Counted from the first letter of the stretch, positions 37,281 to 47,310 are shown. The stretch: DNA of 64,000 bases from Tepidimonas aquatica (GCF_007556585.1 NZ_VJNA01000004.1:51083-115082), one strand, 5' to 3'. Numbers and translations: made by a program. Notes: generated from the sequence alone by a model not told the origin.

Positions 37281-39296
37281 TTGCACGAAGCCGTGGTGTT
37301 GATGGACGCGCTGCACGGCCGCATCGAATACGCCTCGCGGCGGTTGGGCGAATGGTTGCCGCCGCCGCAGCCGCCGGCCGACGCCGGCACCCTGGCCTGG
37401 CTGCTGGAATCGATCCACCCCGAGGAGCAAGGACGCGTGCAGGCGCGCTGGCACGACGAGCGCAGTGACCACTGGACCCAGCGCTACCGGCTGCGCACCC
37501 CGGACGGGGGCTGGCGCTGCGTGCAGGAACGCGCCGCCCGCCTGCCTGCGGACGAAGGCGCAGCACGGCCGATCGCCGTGTCGCTGCTGGACGTGACCGA
37601 GCTGATGGTGCTGGAGCGCCGCGAACAGGTGGCGCACAGCCGCCTGCAAGCGGCGTGGGACAACCCCAGCGTCGGCATGGTGGTGTGCTCGCCCGACGGG
37701 ACGGTGATGGAAAGCAACCCTGCGCTGGCGCAACGGCTCGGTTGTCCCGCGGAAGACATGCGTGGCACGCCGTGGCAGCAGTGGATCCACCCCGACGACC
37801 GCGACACGCTGCAGCACCAGTGGCGCGCCATGCTGGGCAGCCGTCAACCGGCGGCGCAGGAACAGCGCCTGCTGGCGCGCGACGGCACGCTGCGCTGGGC
37901 ACGCCAGCACGTGTCGCTGGCGCGCCACCCCGCGCCACTGGACGACGTCGTGGTGGTGCTGCTGGAAAACATCGACGAGGCCAAGGCGCGCGAGCAGACC
38001 ATCTTCCGCCAGGCCAACTACGACGCGCTCACCGGGCTGCCCAACCGCGCCCTGTACCGCGACCGGCTGGAGCAGGCGCTGCTGCGTGCCCAGCGCGAAC
38101 TGCGCGCGGTGTACGTCATGTTCATCGACCTTGATGGCTTCAAGGAGGTCAACGACATCCACGGCCACGAGCTGGGCGACGAAGTGTTGGTGGAGACGGC
38201 GGGGCGCATCCGCCGCGCCCTGCGAGCCAACGACACCGTGGCGCGCTTTGGCGGTGACGAATTCGTCGTGATGCTGGAGGCGGCCGACTTGCCGCTGGTG
38301 GTCGAACGGGTGGCCGACAACATCCTGCAGGCGCTGCGCCAGCCCTACACCCTGCACGGCAACGTGCTGCGGCTAAGCGCCAGTATCGGGGTGGCGGCCT
38401 ATCCCTCAGACGGCGAAACCTCCGAAGAGCTACTGCGCATGGCCGACACCGCGATGTACGCCGCCAAAAACGGCGGGCGCGACCGCATGCGCTTTTACTC
38501 GCCGCAGATGGAAAGCCGGGCGCGCCACCTGGCCGAAATCAAGACCGGCCTGGAGCAAGCGCTGGCCGACAGCGCCTTCGAGCTGCTGTTTCAGCCGGTG
38601 GTCTCGTTGCCCGAGCAGCGTGTGCGTGGCGCCGAGGTGTTGTTGCGCTGGCGCCACCCGACCCGGGGCTTGGTGTCACCGGTGGAGTTCATCGCGGTGG
38701 CCGAAGCCAGCGGCCAGATCCGCCGCATCGGCGCGTGGGTGCTGCGCGAGAGCGCGCGGCTGGCCCTGCAGGCCGCGCAGCGCTGGGGGCCGGGTTTCCG
38801 GCTGGCGGTCAATGTCTCGGGGGCGCAGTTTGGCGACAGCACGCTGCGCGACTGGCTGGAGGAACACCGTGCAGCGCTGCCGCACCTGACGATCGAAGTC
38901 ACCGAATCCGTGTGGATGGCCGACAGCCCCTCCACGTTGGCGTGGTTGCAGCGCGTGCGCGAAGGCGGTGGCCGCGTGGCGCTCGATGATTTCGGCACCG
39001 GGTACTCGAGCCTGGCGTACCTGCTGCGCACGCCGGTGGATGTGCTCAAGGTCGACAAACGCTTCACCGACCACGTGGGCACGGGCGGCCCCAGCGAACG
39101 CATCGTGGCCGCGGTGTTGGAGCTGGCGGCCGCGCTGCAGGCCCGCGTCGTCGTCGAGGGGGTGGAGAGCGCGGCGCAGCTCGAATTTCTGGCACCGCGC
39201 GCGCCGCTGGACGTGCAAGGCTTTCAGTTCGCCCGCCCGTTGCCCTGGGACGGCTTGGTTGACTACGTCGGACGCACCGGTGTGGTCGCCGCGTAA
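37281..39296 (+). CDS. PAS-PAS-GGDEF-EAL protein, third frame of the broken gene
   Basis: Signalling part with two PAS-like domains (ALHEAVVLMDALHGRIEY; NPSVGMVVCSPDGTVMESN), a diguanylate cyclase domain with an intact GGDEF in ARFGGDEFVVML, and an EAL-type phosphodiesterase domain. The EAL motif reads EVL, but the other catalytic residues are present: NVSG, EVTES, DDFGTGYSS, LKVDKRF and VEGVES. c-di-GMP turnover in the cytoplasm is expected. The start is uncertain: the frame is open upstream of 37281 and merges with the end of the CheR segment, so this is probably the 3' part of a single gene. A TTG at 37281 and an ATG at 37302 are possible independent starts. Confidence 0.75.
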   Translation: MHEAVVLMDALHGRIEYASRRLGEWLPPPQPPADAGTLAWLLESIHPEEQGRVQARWHDERSDHWTQRYRLRTPDGGWRCVQERAARLPADEGAARPIAVSLLDVTELMVLERREQVAHSRLQAAWDNPSVGMVVCSPDGTVMESNPALAQRLGCPAEDMRGTPWQQWIHPDDRDTLQHQWRAMLGSRQPAAQEQRLLARDGTLRWARQHVSLARHPAPLDDVVVVLLENIDEAKAREQTIFRQANYDALTGLPNRALYRDRLEQALLRAQRELRAVYVMFIDLDGFKEVNDIHGHELGDEVLVETAGRIRRALRANDTVARFGGDEFVVMLEAADLPLVVERVADNILQALRQPYTLHGNVLRLSASIGVAAYPSDGETSEELLRMADTAMYAAKNGGRDRMRFYSPQMESRARHLAEIKTGLEQALADSAFELLFQPVVSLPEQRVRGAEVLLRWRHPTRGLVSPVEFIAVAEASGQIRRIGAWVLRESARLALQAAQRWGPGFRLAVNVSGAQFGDSTLRDWLEEHRAALPHLTIEVTESVWMADSPSTLAWLQRVREGGGRVALDDFGTGYSSLAYLLRTPVDVLKVDKRFTDHVGTGGPSERIVAAVLELAAALQARVVVEGVESAAQLEFLAPRAPLDVQGFQFARPLPWDGLVDYVGRTGVVAA

Positions 39297-39321
39297 CCCA
39301 GCGCCCCCAATACAAAACACA

Positions 39322-39343
39322 AAGCCGCCCGGCGGGGCGGCTT
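39322..39343 (-). terminator. Terminator hairpin between the GGDEF-EAL gene and the tRNA cluster
   Basis: AAGCCGCCC and GGGCGGCTT pair over nine bases with a four-base loop. On the minus strand it is followed by TTTGTGTTTTG, so it most likely ends the tRNA operon; it may also serve the plus-strand gene. Confidence 0.65.
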
Positions 39344-39377
39344 GCGATCACCGTGGGCCCATGCAGGGCCACGACGT

Positions 39378-39454
39378 TGGCGGAGCGGACGGGGCTCGAA
39401 CCCGCGACCCCCGGCGTGACAGGCCGGTATTCTGACCAACTGAACTACCGCTCC
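39378..39454 (-). tRNA. tRNA-Asp (GTC), copy 1
   Basis: A 77-base tRNA with encoded CCA. The anticodon loop CTGTCAC gives GTC, the acceptor stem GGAGCGG pairs with CCGCTCC and the T loop is GTTCGAG. Part of a 179-bp unit repeated three times. Confidence 0.97.
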
Positions 39455-39461
39455 AGTTGTG

Positions 39462-39537
39462 TGGCGACCCTACGGGGATTCGAACCCCGGTACTCACCGT
39501 GAAAGGGTGATGTCCTAGGCCTCTAGACGATAGGGTC
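39462..39537 (-). tRNA. tRNA-Glu (TTC), copy 1
   Basis: A 76-base tRNA with encoded CCA. The acceptor GACCCTA pairs with TAGGGTC and the anticodon loop CTTTCAC gives TTC. Seven bases separate it from the neighbouring tRNA-Asp. Confidence 0.97.
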
Positions 39538-39556
39538 GTCGACGATGCGAAAACGT

Positions 39557-39633
39557 TGGCGGAGCGGACGGGGCTCGAACCCGCGACCCCCGGCGTGACA
39601 GGCCGGTATTCTGACCAACTGAACTACCGCTCC
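39557..39633 (-). tRNA. tRNA-Asp (GTC), copy 2
   Basis: Base-for-base identical to the other tRNA-Asp copies, including flanking spacer. Confidence 0.97.
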
Positions 39634-39640
39634 AGTTGTG

Positions 39641-39716
39641 TGGCGACCCTACGGGGATTCGAACCCCGGTACTCACCGTGAAAGGGTGATGTCCTAGGCC
39701 TCTAGACGATAGGGTC
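39641..39716 (-). tRNA. tRNA-Glu (TTC), copy 2
   Basis: Identical in sequence and spacing to the other tRNA-Glu copies in the tandem array. Confidence 0.97.
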
Positions 39717-39735
39717 GTCGACGATGCGAAAACGT

Positions 39736-39812
39736 TGGCGGAGCGGACGGGGCTCGAACCCGCGACCCCCGGCGTGACAGGCCGGTATTCTGACCAACTG
39801 AACTACCGCTCC
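39736..39812 (-). tRNA. tRNA-Asp (GTC), copy 3
   Basis: Identical to the two other copies; the most promoter-proximal Asp copy in the transcription order. Confidence 0.97.
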
Positions 39813-39819
39813 AGTTGTG

Positions 39820-39895
39820 TGGCGACCCTACGGGGATTCGAACCCCGGTACTCACCGTGAAAGGGTGATGTCCTAGGCCTCTAGACGATAGGGTC
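39820..39895 (-). tRNA. tRNA-Glu (TTC), copy 3
   Basis: Identical to the other copies up to its 5' end; the spacer beyond it toward tRNA-Ala differs, marking the end of the repeat. Confidence 0.97.
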
Positions 39896-39905
39896 ATGTA
39901 TCCTG

Positions 39906-39981
<76 letters not shown>

Positions 39982-40050
39982 ACGGGCCTCGATGGCTTGC
40001 ACGCGGCTGCTGCTTGTAGCGCTGCAGCGTTGTGCGCTGTCGAGACTTGC

Positions 40051-40056
40051 ATTATA
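40051..40056 (-). promoter_or_regulatory. Candidate -10 element of the tRNA operon
   Basis: A consensus TATAAT on the minus strand about 70 bp upstream of tRNA-Ala, in the 129-bp gap after gltX. The -35 region is poor. Stable RNA operons usually have their own promoter, which supports the call. Confidence 0.5.
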
Positions 40057-40110
40057 GCCATAAATCGACGCGTTTTTCGTGCGGGCGGCACAAATACGGT
40101 CGAGGCGCCC

Positions 40111-41514
40111 TCACGCCGCGGCCAGCCGCGCCAGCACGTCCTCGCGCCGGTGCAGCGCCAGCACCGCGTCCACCGACGGCGTCTGCGCCACCCCCATCAC
40201 CAGCACGCGCACCGGCATGGCCAGCTGCGGCATCTTGAGGCCATGCGCGGCGAGCGTGGCCTTCAGCGCCGCGGCGATGTCGGCCGCCGTCCACGGCACG
40301 TCGCTCAAACGCTGGCGCAGCTCGGCCAGCGCCGGGCGCACGGCGTCGGTCACGTGCTGCGCCAGGTCCTCGGCGCGCGGCGTGGGCGTGGCGTAGTACG
40401 GCTGCGCCCAGTCGGCCAGCGCCACCGTGGTGTCGCAGCGGTCTTTGAACAGGCCGCAAATGGCAGCCAGCCGCTCGTCGGCCGCGAGCCCACGGCGGGC
40501 GAGCTGCTCGGCCACCAGCGGGGCGAGCCGCTCGTCCGGCGTCATCTTGATGTGCTGCGCGTTGACCCAACGCAGCTTGGCTTCGTCGAACTGCGCCGCG
40601 CTCTTGCCCAGGTGGTCGAGGTCGAACCACTGCAGGAACTGCTCGCGCGTGAAGATCTCGTCGTCGCCGTGGCTCCAGCCCAGGCGCGCCAGGTAGTTGA
40701 TCATGGCGTCGGGCAAAAAGCCCGCGTCACGGTACCAGGTGACCGGCTTGGCGCCGTGGCGCTTGCTCATCTTTTCGCCGTGTTCGTTGAGCACCGTGGG
40801 CAGGTGCGCGTACACCGGCGGCTCGTGCCCCAGCGCGCGAAAGATGTTGATCTGGCGCGGCGTGTTGTTGACGTGGTCGTCGCCGCGGATGACGTGCGTG
40901 ATGCGCATGTCGATGTCGTCGACGACGACGCAAAAGTTGTAGGTGGGCGTGCCAATGTCACCCAGCGGCGCCTGGCGCGCGATCACCAGGTCGTCCAGCT
41001 CGTCGTTACGGATTTCGATGCGGCCCTTGACCTTGTCGACCCACACGACGCTGCCGCCCAGGGGGTTTTTGAAGCGGATCACCGGCAGCACGCCAGCGGG
41101 CGGCGTGGGCAGCGCCTTGCCCGGCTCCGGACGCCAGGTGCCGTCGTAGCGCGGTTTGAGCTTGGCGGCCATCTGACGCTCGCGCAACGCGTCGAGCTCC
41201 TCGGGCGTCATGTAGCAGTGGTACGCCAGCCCGGCTTGCAGCATCTCGGCGATGACCTGCTTGTAGCGCGCCATGCGCTGCATCTGGTAGTACGGCCCCT
41301 CGTCGGGCGTCAGGCCCAGCCACTGCATGGCCTGCAGGATGACGTCCACCGCCTCTTGCGTGGAGCGCTCCTGGTCGGTGTCTTCGATGCGCAGGATGAA
41401 GTCGCCACCATGGCGGCGCGCAAACGCCCACGGGTACAGCGCCGAGCGGATGTTGCCCAGGTGGATGAAGCCGGTGGGTGACGGGGCAAATCGGGTGCGG
41501 ATACGGGTTGTCAT
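40111..41514 (-). CDS. gltX: Glutamyl-tRNA synthetase
   Basis: Class I aminoacyl-tRNA synthetase charging tRNA-Glu. The 467-residue frame begins [20 protein letters not shown], containing the HIGH-type motif (here FIHLG), and has KMSKRHGA as the KMSKS-type motif at about residue 246. Length fits. The open frame upstream of this ATG is an antisense shadow of metZ. It is next to the tRNA array that contains three tRNA-Glu genes. Confidence 0.96.
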   Translation of the reverse strand: MTTRIRTRFAPSPTGFIHLGNIRSALYPWAFARRHGGDFILRIEDTDQERSTQEAVDVILQAMQWLGLTPDEGPYYQMQRMARYKQVIAEMLQAGLAYHCYMTPEELDALRERQMAAKLKPRYDGTWRPEPGKALPTPPAGVLPVIRFKNPLGGSVVWVDKVKGRIEIRNDELDDLVIARQAPLGDIGTPTYNFCVVVDDIDMRITHVIRGDDHVNNTPRQINIFRALGHEPPVYAHLPTVLNEHGEKMSKRHGAKPVTWYRDAGFLPDAMINYLARLGWSHGDDEIFTREQFLQWFDLDHLGKSAAQFDEAKLRWVNAQHIKMTPDERLAPLVAEQLARRGLAADERLAAICGLFKDRCDTTVALADWAQPYYATPTPRAEDLAQHVTDAVRPALAELRQRLSDVPWTAADIAAALKATLAAHGLKMPQLAMPVRVLVMGVAQTPSVDAVLALHRREDVLARLAAA

Positions 41515-41545
41515 GATGGCTACGCTTGGGGCATGGGAGGGAGCG

Positions 41546-42787
41546 TCAGACCAGCGCGTCGAGGCCGCGTGACAGATCGGCCACGATGTCGTCCAGGTGC
41601 TCCAGGCCGACCGAGATGCGGATGAGCGCCTGCGAGATGCCCGCGGCCTGGCGCTGCGCTTCGCTGAGGCGCCCGTGCGAGGTGCTGGCCGGATGCGAGC
41701 ACAGGGTTTTGGTGTCGCCCAGGTTGGTCGACAGCGACAGGGTTCGCAGCGCGTCCAGCACCGCAAAGGCCCGCACGCGCCCCTGCTCGGGCGTGTCGGC
41801 GCGCACCTCGAAGGCCACGATGGCGCCGCCGCAGCCGGACTGCTGGCGCATGGCCAGCGCATGCTGCGGGTGGCTTGGCAGGCCGGGGTGGTGCACCCGC
41901 GCCACCGCCGGATGCGCCTGCAGCCACTGCGCCAGCGCCAGCGCCGTGGCGCTTTGCGCCTGCATGCGGATCTGCAGCGTCTCCAGCCCCTTGAGCACGA
42001 CCCAGGCGTTGAACGGTGCCAGCGTCATGCCGGCGCTGCGCAGCACGGGCAAGAAGGTCTCGTCCACCAGCGCTCGGCGGGCACACAGGGCACCCGCCAT
42101 GACGCGCCCCTGCCCGTCCAGAAACTTGGTGCCGGAGTGCACAACGATGTCAGCCCCCCACTGCACCGGCCGCTGCAGCGCCGGCGTGGCAAAGCAGTTG
42201 TCCACCGCCAGCAGCGCGCCGGCGGCGTGCGCGATGTCGGCCAGCGCGGCGATGTCGCACACCTCGGTCAGCGGGTTGGTGGGGGTTTCGGCCAGCAGCA
42301 AGCGGGTTTCGGGCCGCACGGCGGCGCGCCATGCGTCGAGGTCGGTCTGCGGCACAAAGGTGGACTGCACACCGAACTTGGCCAGGTCGGTGCCGATCAG
42401 TTTGATCGTGGCACCGAACATCGACTGCGAGCACACCACGTGGTCCCCGGCCTTCAGCAAGCCCAGGCACAGCATCAGAATCGCCGCCATGCCCGATGAT
42501 GTGGCGATCGCCGCCTCGGTGCCCTCCAGCGCCGCCAGGCGCTGTTCGAAACTGCTGGTGGTGGGGTTGCCGTAGCGGGCGTAGGTGTAACCCTCCTCGT
42601 CGCCGGCAAACCGCGCCGCGGCAGCTTCGGCGCTGGGCTGCACGTAACCGCTGGTCAGGTACAGCGCTTCGGCGTTTTCGCCGTACGGCGAGCGCGGCAC
42701 CGCCACCCTCACCGCGGCGGTTTGCGGGTGCCAGGCGCAGGGGGTGTTCGCCGGCGCGGGCGCCGGCGGGTGTTGGCTTGGCTCCAC
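41546..42787 (-). CDS. metZ: O-succinylhomoserine sulfhydrylase
   Basis: PLP enzyme of methionine synthesis that makes homocysteine from O-succinylhomoserine and sulfide. The 413-residue frame has the Cys/Met-metabolism signatures [30 protein letters not shown], and the PLP lysine in [18 protein letters not shown] (about residue 214). The start is GTG placed directly after the purF stop, with its AGGAGG ribosome site inside the end of purF, so the two genes are coupled. MetZ rather than cystathionine gamma-synthase is judged from this neighbourhood and sequence style. Confidence 0.9.
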   Translation of the reverse strand: MEPSQHPPAPAPANTPCAWHPQTAAVRVAVPRSPYGENAEALYLTSGYVQPSAEAAAARFAGDEEGYTYARYGNPTTSSFEQRLAALEGTEAAIATSSGMAAILMLCLGLLKAGDHVVCSQSMFGATIKLIGTDLAKFGVQSTFVPQTDLDAWRAAVRPETRLLLAETPTNPLTEVCDIAALADIAHAAGALLAVDNCFATPALQRPVQWGADIVVHSGTKFLDGQGRVMAGALCARRALVDETFLPVLRSAGMTLAPFNAWVVLKGLETLQIRMQAQSATALALAQWLQAHPAVARVHHPGLPSHPQHALAMRQQSGCGGAIVAFEVRADTPEQGRVRAFAVLDALRTLSLSTNLGDTKTLCSHPASTSHGRLSEAQRQAAGISQALIRISVGLEHLDDIVADLSRGLDALV

Positions 42788-44299
42788 TCACACCTCCTGC
42801 GCGTTAGGCAGCGTCAGCCGCGTGCCAGCGGCGCTGTCATCGTCGTCGCCCGCGCCGCTGCGCGGGGCGTTGAGGGCCGCCACCGTCTCCAGCGTCACGT
42901 CGCCGGTGATGTAATCGCCATCGAAGCACGACGCCTCGAACCCCGCCAGCGTGGGGTTGAGGGCACCGACGGCGCGCTTCATCGCCTCGACATCCTGGTA
43001 AATCAGCGCATCGCAGCCGATCAGTTGGCGCACTTCCTCGACGCTGCGACCGTGCGCCACGAGTTCTTCCTGCGTCGGCATGTCGATGCCGTAGACGTTG
43101 GGGTAGCGTACCGGCGGCGCGGCGCTGGCCAGGTACACCTTGCGCGCGCCCGCTTCACGCGCCATTTGCACGATCTCGCGGCTGGTGGTGCCACGCACGA
43201 TGGAGTCGTCCACCAGCAGCACGTTGCGGCCAGCGAATTCGCTGGCGATGACGTTGAGCTTTTGCCGCACGGACTTTTTGCGCACCGCCTGCCCGGGCAT
43301 GATGAAGGTGCGCCCGACGTAGCGGTTTTTGACAAAACCCTCGCGGTACGGGCGGCCGATCAAGCGCGCCACCTCCATCGCCGCCGGACGGCTGGACTCC
43401 GGAATCGGGATGACGGCGTCGATGTCGGGTGGGGGCACCGTCGAAATCACCCGCGTGGCCAACGCCTCGCCCATGTTGAGCCGCGCCCGGTACACCGAAA
43501 TGCCGTCGATGACCGAGTCGGGCCGCGCCAGGTAAACGAATTCAAAAATGCACGGGTGGTGACGTGGGTCGTCGGCGCACTGGCGGGCGTGGATCTGGCC
43601 GTCCAGCGTCACGAAGATCGCCTCGCCGGGGGCCACGTCGCGCTCGAAACGGTGACCGGTGCCCTCCAGCGCCACCGACTCGCTGGCGGCCATCACGGTG
43701 CCGTCGGGGCCGCGCCCGATGCACAGCGGCCGGATGCCGAACGGGTCGCGCACCACCAGCATGCCGTGGCCGGCGATCAGCGCCACCAGCGCGTAGCTGC
43801 CTCGCACGCGCCGGTGCAGCGCGCGCACGGCCTCGAAAATCTCCTCCACCTGCAGCACCGCCCCACGCGAGGCACGCCCCAGCTCGTGCGCCAGCACGTT
43901 GAGCAGCACCTCGGAGTCGCTTTCGGTGTTGATGTGGCGATGGTCGGTCTGCACCAGCTCGCGCCGCAGCGCGTGGGCGTTGGTCAGGTTGCCGTTGTGC
44001 GCCAGCACCACGCCAAAGGGGGCGTTGACATAGAAGGGTTGGGCTTCTTCTTCGCTGGCAGCGTTGCCAGCGGTGGGGTAGCGCACCTGCCCGAGGCCGC
44101 AGTTGCCCGGCAGCGCACGCATGTTGCGCGTGCGAAAGACGTCGCGCACCATGCCTTTGGCTTTGTGCATAAAAAATTTGTAGCCAAGCTGCGTCACGAT
44201 GCCGGCGGCGTCCTGGCCGCGGTGCTGCAACAGCAGCAACGCATCGTAGATGAGCTGGTTGACCGGTTGGGTGCTGACCACCCCGACGATGCCACACAT
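42788..44299 (-). CDS. purF: Amidophosphoribosyltransferase
   Basis: First committed enzyme of purine synthesis, transferring glutamine amide nitrogen to PRPP. The 503-residue frame starts [11 protein letters not shown], where Cys2 is the glutaminase nucleophile, and has the PRPP loop [18 protein letters not shown] at about residues 362-379. Length is normal. No propeptide is present. It lies between cvpA and metZ, the usual arrangement. Confidence 0.97.
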   Translation of the reverse strand: MCGIVGVVSTQPVNQLIYDALLLLQHRGQDAAGIVTQLGYKFFMHKAKGMVRDVFRTRNMRALPGNCGLGQVRYPTAGNAASEEEAQPFYVNAPFGVVLAHNGNLTNAHALRRELVQTDHRHINTESDSEVLLNVLAHELGRASRGAVLQVEEIFEAVRALHRRVRGSYALVALIAGHGMLVVRDPFGIRPLCIGRGPDGTVMAASESVALEGTGHRFERDVAPGEAIFVTLDGQIHARQCADDPRHHPCIFEFVYLARPDSVIDGISVYRARLNMGEALATRVISTVPPPDIDAVIPIPESSRPAAMEVARLIGRPYREGFVKNRYVGRTFIMPGQAVRKKSVRQKLNVIASEFAGRNVLLVDDSIVRGTTSREIVQMAREAGARKVYLASAAPPVRYPNVYGIDMPTQEELVAHGRSVEEVRQLIGCDALIYQDVEAMKRAVGALNPTLAGFEASCFDGDYITGDVTLETVAALNAPRSGAGDDDDSAAGTRLTLPNAQEV

Positions 44300-44324
44300 G
44301 GCCTGGTCCCTTCACACCATAAGT

Positions 44325-44816
44325 TCACGGAAAATACACCGCCACGTCAGCCGGCACCAGCGTGCGCAGCGCCGCCAAAGCGGCCGCCAGCCAGCGCGCC
44401 CCCACCGACGCCTGCCAGGCTGCGGCGTACGCCAGCGGCGTCTGGTGCACCAGCAGCGCCACCGCCAGCAGCAGCACCACGGCGCGCAACGCCCCAAACG
44501 CAGCACCGAGCAACCGGTCCACCGGCCGCAGACCCAGCGCCGCCGCGCCGCGCTGCGCCAGCCAGGCCAACAGCCCCGCAGCCAGCACCACGCCGACGAA
44601 CACCAACGCAAACCCCGCGGCGTAGCGCAGCGGCTCACCCCAGTCGTGCATCGGCAACTGTTGCGCGACCTGCAATCCCCAGCGCTGCGCCAGCACGAAC
44701 GCCGCGCCCCAGCCCAGCAGCGCGATCGCCTCGTACACCAAGCCGCGCCATGCACCGATCAGCACCGAGGCGGCCAGCACCACCAGCAGCACGACGTCGA
44801 TGGCGGCCATGCTCAC
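44325..44816 (-). CDS. cvpA: CvpA family inner-membrane protein
   Basis: A 163-residue protein with four hydrophobic segments, related to the colicin V production protein. It starts MSMAAIDVVLLVVLAASVLIG, with the family motif GAWRGLVYEAIALLGW. It is directly upstream of purF (25 bp) and overlaps the SPOR gene by four bases. Precise function is not settled; roles in envelope homeostasis have been reported for relatives. Confidence 0.9.
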   Translation of the reverse strand: MSMAAIDVVLLVVLAASVLIGAWRGLVYEAIALLGWGAAFVLAQRWGLQVAQQLPMHDWGEPLRYAAGFALVFVGVVLAAGLLAWLAQRGAAALGLRPVDRLLGAAFGALRAVVLLLAVALLVHQTPLAYAAAWQASVGARWLAAALAALRTLVPADVAVYFP

Positions 44817-45496
44817 AGCGTCAACACCGCCGCCGGCAGCCCCAAGCTTTTGACCTTGGCGGCCACCTTGTCGGCTTCGGCGCGGCTCTCAAACGGCCCG
44901 ACGCGCACCCGGATGCGCTTCCCTTGCGGGGTGTCGGCGACGTGGGTGTAGGTCTTGAGCCCGGCGCTTTCCAGACGCTTGCGCACCTCTTGGGCGCGGG
45001 CTGGGTCGGCGTAGGCGCCCACCTGCACGACGATGCGAACCTTGACCTGCTCGGCCGCGGCCTCGGCGGGCCGCGGCGGCGGCGGCTGGGGTGGTGTGGG
45101 CGCGGGCGCGACCGCCGCTGGCGGCGCGGCGGGCGGCTGCGGTGCCGCCACGGGTTGCGCGGGTTGGCCGCTGGCCGCAGCGTGGGTGGAGGGCGGACTC
45201 GGGCTGGCCGCAGGCTGTGCGGGCTCAGGGTTGGTCGCTGGCGGCAGCACCGGCGCCGGCAACGGGGACGCCGGCTCGCGCGCAGGGATGTCGATCGTCA
45301 CATCGACCGGCACCGGGCGCGGCTGCGCTTCCAGCAGCCAAGGCAGCAACACCAGTGCCGCCACCACCAGCACCGTAGCGCCAATGAGCCGCTGGCGCGC
45401 CTGCCGACGCAGCGCGTCGACGCTGGGGGCTTGACCGCCCGCTTCCGGGGTTGTGGCCGCGGTGTTGCGCGACGCGCGCGAGCCGAATGGAAACAT
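44813..45496 (-). CDS. SPOR domain protein (DedD-like)
   Basis: A bitopic inner-membrane protein, 227 residues. There is a cytoplasmic N-terminus, one transmembrane helix (LIGATVLVVAALVLLPWLLE, about residues 38-57), a long periplasmic linker rich in Pro and Ala, and a C-terminal SPOR domain (VVQVGAYADPARAQEVRKRL onward, about residues 153-227) that binds denuded septal peptidoglycan. It matches the DedD position between folC and cvpA. Start MFPFGSRAS at 45496, 4 bp after the folC stop. Confidence 0.88.
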   Translation of the reverse strand: MFPFGSRASRNTAATTPEAGGQAPSVDALRRQARQRLIGATVLVVAALVLLPWLLEAQPRPVPVDVTIDIPAREPASPLPAPVLPPATNPEPAQPAASPSPPSTHAAASGQPAQPVAAPQPPAAPPAAVAPAPTPPQPPPPRPAEAAAEQVKVRIVVQVGAYADPARAQEVRKRLESAGLKTYTHVADTPQGKRIRVRVGPFESRAEADKVAAKVKSLGLPAAVLTL

Positions 45497-45500
45497 GCCT

Positions 45501-46835
45501 TTAGGCCTGCAGGTGCTTGGCGCCCAGGCGGGGCAACCCATGTTGCAACACGCCACCCACCGTGTAAAACGATCCAAAAACAAGGATTCTACCAGCGGGG
45601 TCGGCTTGGGCCAGTGCGGCGTGCAGCGCCGTCACCGGGTCGGCATACACCTCGGCCACACGGTCACGCCGCTGCGTCAACCGCTGCCACTGCTCGCGCA
45701 GTGCCTCGGCACGGGCGGCGCGTGGGGTCGGCAGGTCACAAAAAAACCAGCCGTCCACCAGCGCATCCATGCGCGCTAGCATCGGCGCAACGTCCTTGTC
45801 GGCCATCGCGCCAAACACCGCCAGCGTCTGCGGGTAATACCCCTGGTCGTCCAGGTTGTGCCCCAGCGCCGCCACCGCATGGGGGTTGTGCGCCACGTCC
45901 AGCACCAACAGCGGCTCGCCAGGCACCACCTGAAAGCGCCCGGGCCACTGCACACTGGCCAGGCCTTGCCGCACCGCCTGCGCCGGCACGGGCAGCTGCG
46001 CGTGCAACGCCTCCAACGCGGCCAACACGCCGGCGGCATTGAGCAGCTGGTTGGCACCGCGCAACGCCGGGTACGCCAAGCCCGCGTAGCGCCGCGTGCG
46101 CCCCTGCCAGTGCCACTGCTGACGATCACCACTGTGGCGGAAGTCACGCCCCACCAGCCACAGGTCGGCGTCGATTTCGGTGGCGCGCGCCACCACGCTG
46201 CGCGGCGGCACCGGGTCGGACACGATGGCGGGCCGCCCGGTGCGCAGGATGCCAGCCTTTTCGTAGCCGATGGCCTCGCGGTCGGGGCCGAGGTACTCCA
46301 TGTGGTCCAGGTCGATGCTGGTGATGATGGCGCAGTCGGCGTCCCAGAGGTTGACGGCGTCGAGCCGCCCGCCCATGCCCACTTCCACAATCAGCACATC
46401 GGGCTGGCACGCCAGCAGCGCATGCACACAGGCCAGCGTCGTGAACTCGAAGTAGCTCAGCGGCACGTCGCCTGCTTGGCGCCGCGCCGCTTCGACTGCC
46501 GCGAACGACGGAGTCAGGCGTGCGCTGGCCAGCGGCTCGCCCTGCCAGCGCGCGCGCTCTTCGAACTGCACCAGATGCGGCGACGTGTACAGCGCGGTGC
46601 GGTAGCCGGCTGCACGCGCGATCGCCTCCAGCATCGCGCAGGTGGAGCCCTTGCCGTTGGTGCCGGCCACCGTCACCACGGGGCAGCGCGGGCGCACCGC
46701 GGCGCCCAGCGCCTGCGCCACCGCCTGCACGCGCTCCAGGCCCAGCGTGATGCGCTGGCCATGCAGCCGTTCCAGGTGCGCCAGCCAGTCGGCCAGCGAC
46801 GCATCGGCGGTGGGCGGGTCGATCGGTGCGGTCAT
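45501..46835 (-). CDS. folC: Bifunctional folylpolyglutamate synthase / dihydrofolate synthase
   Basis: Mur-ligase-like ATP enzyme that makes dihydrofolate and adds glutamates to folates. The frame from MTAPIDPPTAD gives 444 residues with VVTVAGTNGKGSTCAMLEAI (P loop, about residues 48-67), YTSPHLVQFEER, VEVGMGGRLDAVN, DLDHMEYLG and VLDVAHNPHA. The start is uncertain: ATGs at 46850 and 46862 are also in frame and none has a strong ribosome site. It heads the folC-SPOR-cvpA-purF-metZ group. Confidence 0.93.
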   Translation of the reverse strand: MTAPIDPPTADASLADWLAHLERLHGQRITLGLERVQAVAQALGAAVRPRCPVVTVAGTNGKGSTCAMLEAIARAAGYRTALYTSPHLVQFEERARWQGEPLASARLTPSFAAVEAARRQAGDVPLSYFEFTTLACVHALLACQPDVLIVEVGMGGRLDAVNLWDADCAIITSIDLDHMEYLGPDREAIGYEKAGILRTGRPAIVSDPVPPRSVVARATEIDADLWLVGRDFRHSGDRQQWHWQGRTRRYAGLAYPALRGANQLLNAAGVLAALEALHAQLPVPAQAVRQGLASVQWPGRFQVVPGEPLLVLDVAHNPHAVAALGHNLDDQGYYPQTLAVFGAMADKDVAPMLARMDALVDGWFFCDLPTPRAARAEALREQWQRLTQRRDRVAEVYADPVTALHAALAQADPAGRILVFGSFYTVGGVLQHGLPRLGAKHLQA

Positions 46836-46931
46836 GGTGGGCGGGATCATCGGCTTGGTCATGCAGGCAGCGCGCATTGTGCCCGACGCCACGCGGTGCA
46901 CGCCCACCGCGGGGTCGGGTACCATCGGCGC

Positions 46932-47279
46932 ATGGTGCGCGTGTACGGTATCCCCAACTGCGAAACGGTCAAACGGGCACGGGCCTGGCTGCAGGCGCAA
47001 GGCGTGGCCCACACCTTTCACGACTTCAAAAAACAAGGGCTGCCGCCCGAGCGGCTCGACGCCTGGTTGGCCACCCTGGGCTGGGAAGCGCTGCTGAACC
47101 GCCGCGGCACCACGTGGCGCCAGCTCGGCGAGGCCACGCGCGCCGCCGTGACCGACACCGCCAGCGCCCGCGCGCTGATGTTGACCAAGCCCAGCGTCGT
47201 GCGCCGTCCGGTGGTGGAGTGGCCTGATGGCACGGTCAGCGCCGGCTTCGACCCCGAAGACTGGGCGCGCCGGGTCTGA
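46932..47279 (+). CDS. ArsC/Spx-family reductase (YffB-like)
   Basis: A 115-residue thioredoxin-fold protein starting MVRVYGIPNCETVKRARAWL, with a single cysteine in the GIPNC motif and the family ending of YffB-type proteins. YffB relatives are thought to be glutathione-dependent thiol reductases rather than arsenate reductases. It is divergent from folC. Confidence 0.85.
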   Translation: MVRVYGIPNCETVKRARAWLQAQGVAHTFHDFKKQGLPPERLDAWLATLGWEALLNRRGTTWRQLGEATRAAVTDTASARALMLTKPSVVRRPVVEWPDGTVSAGFDPEDWARRV

Positions 47280-47310
47280 CCCCGGCGTCGGCTGCGGCGG
47301 TGGGTACGCC

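Larger units (their letters stand above)
39378..39895. repeat. Tandem array of three tRNA-Asp/tRNA-Glu units, period 179 bp
   Basis: The tRNA-Asp, seven-base spacer, tRNA-Glu and 19-base spacer recur with a period of 179 bp and no visible difference between copies. The identical spacers show recent duplication or ongoing gene conversion. Confidence 0.95.

Noticed and set aside
39378..39895. The regular 179-bp repeat as a CRISPR-like array
   Set aside because: The repeats are tRNA genes and identical spacers; there are no variable spacers and no cas genes.
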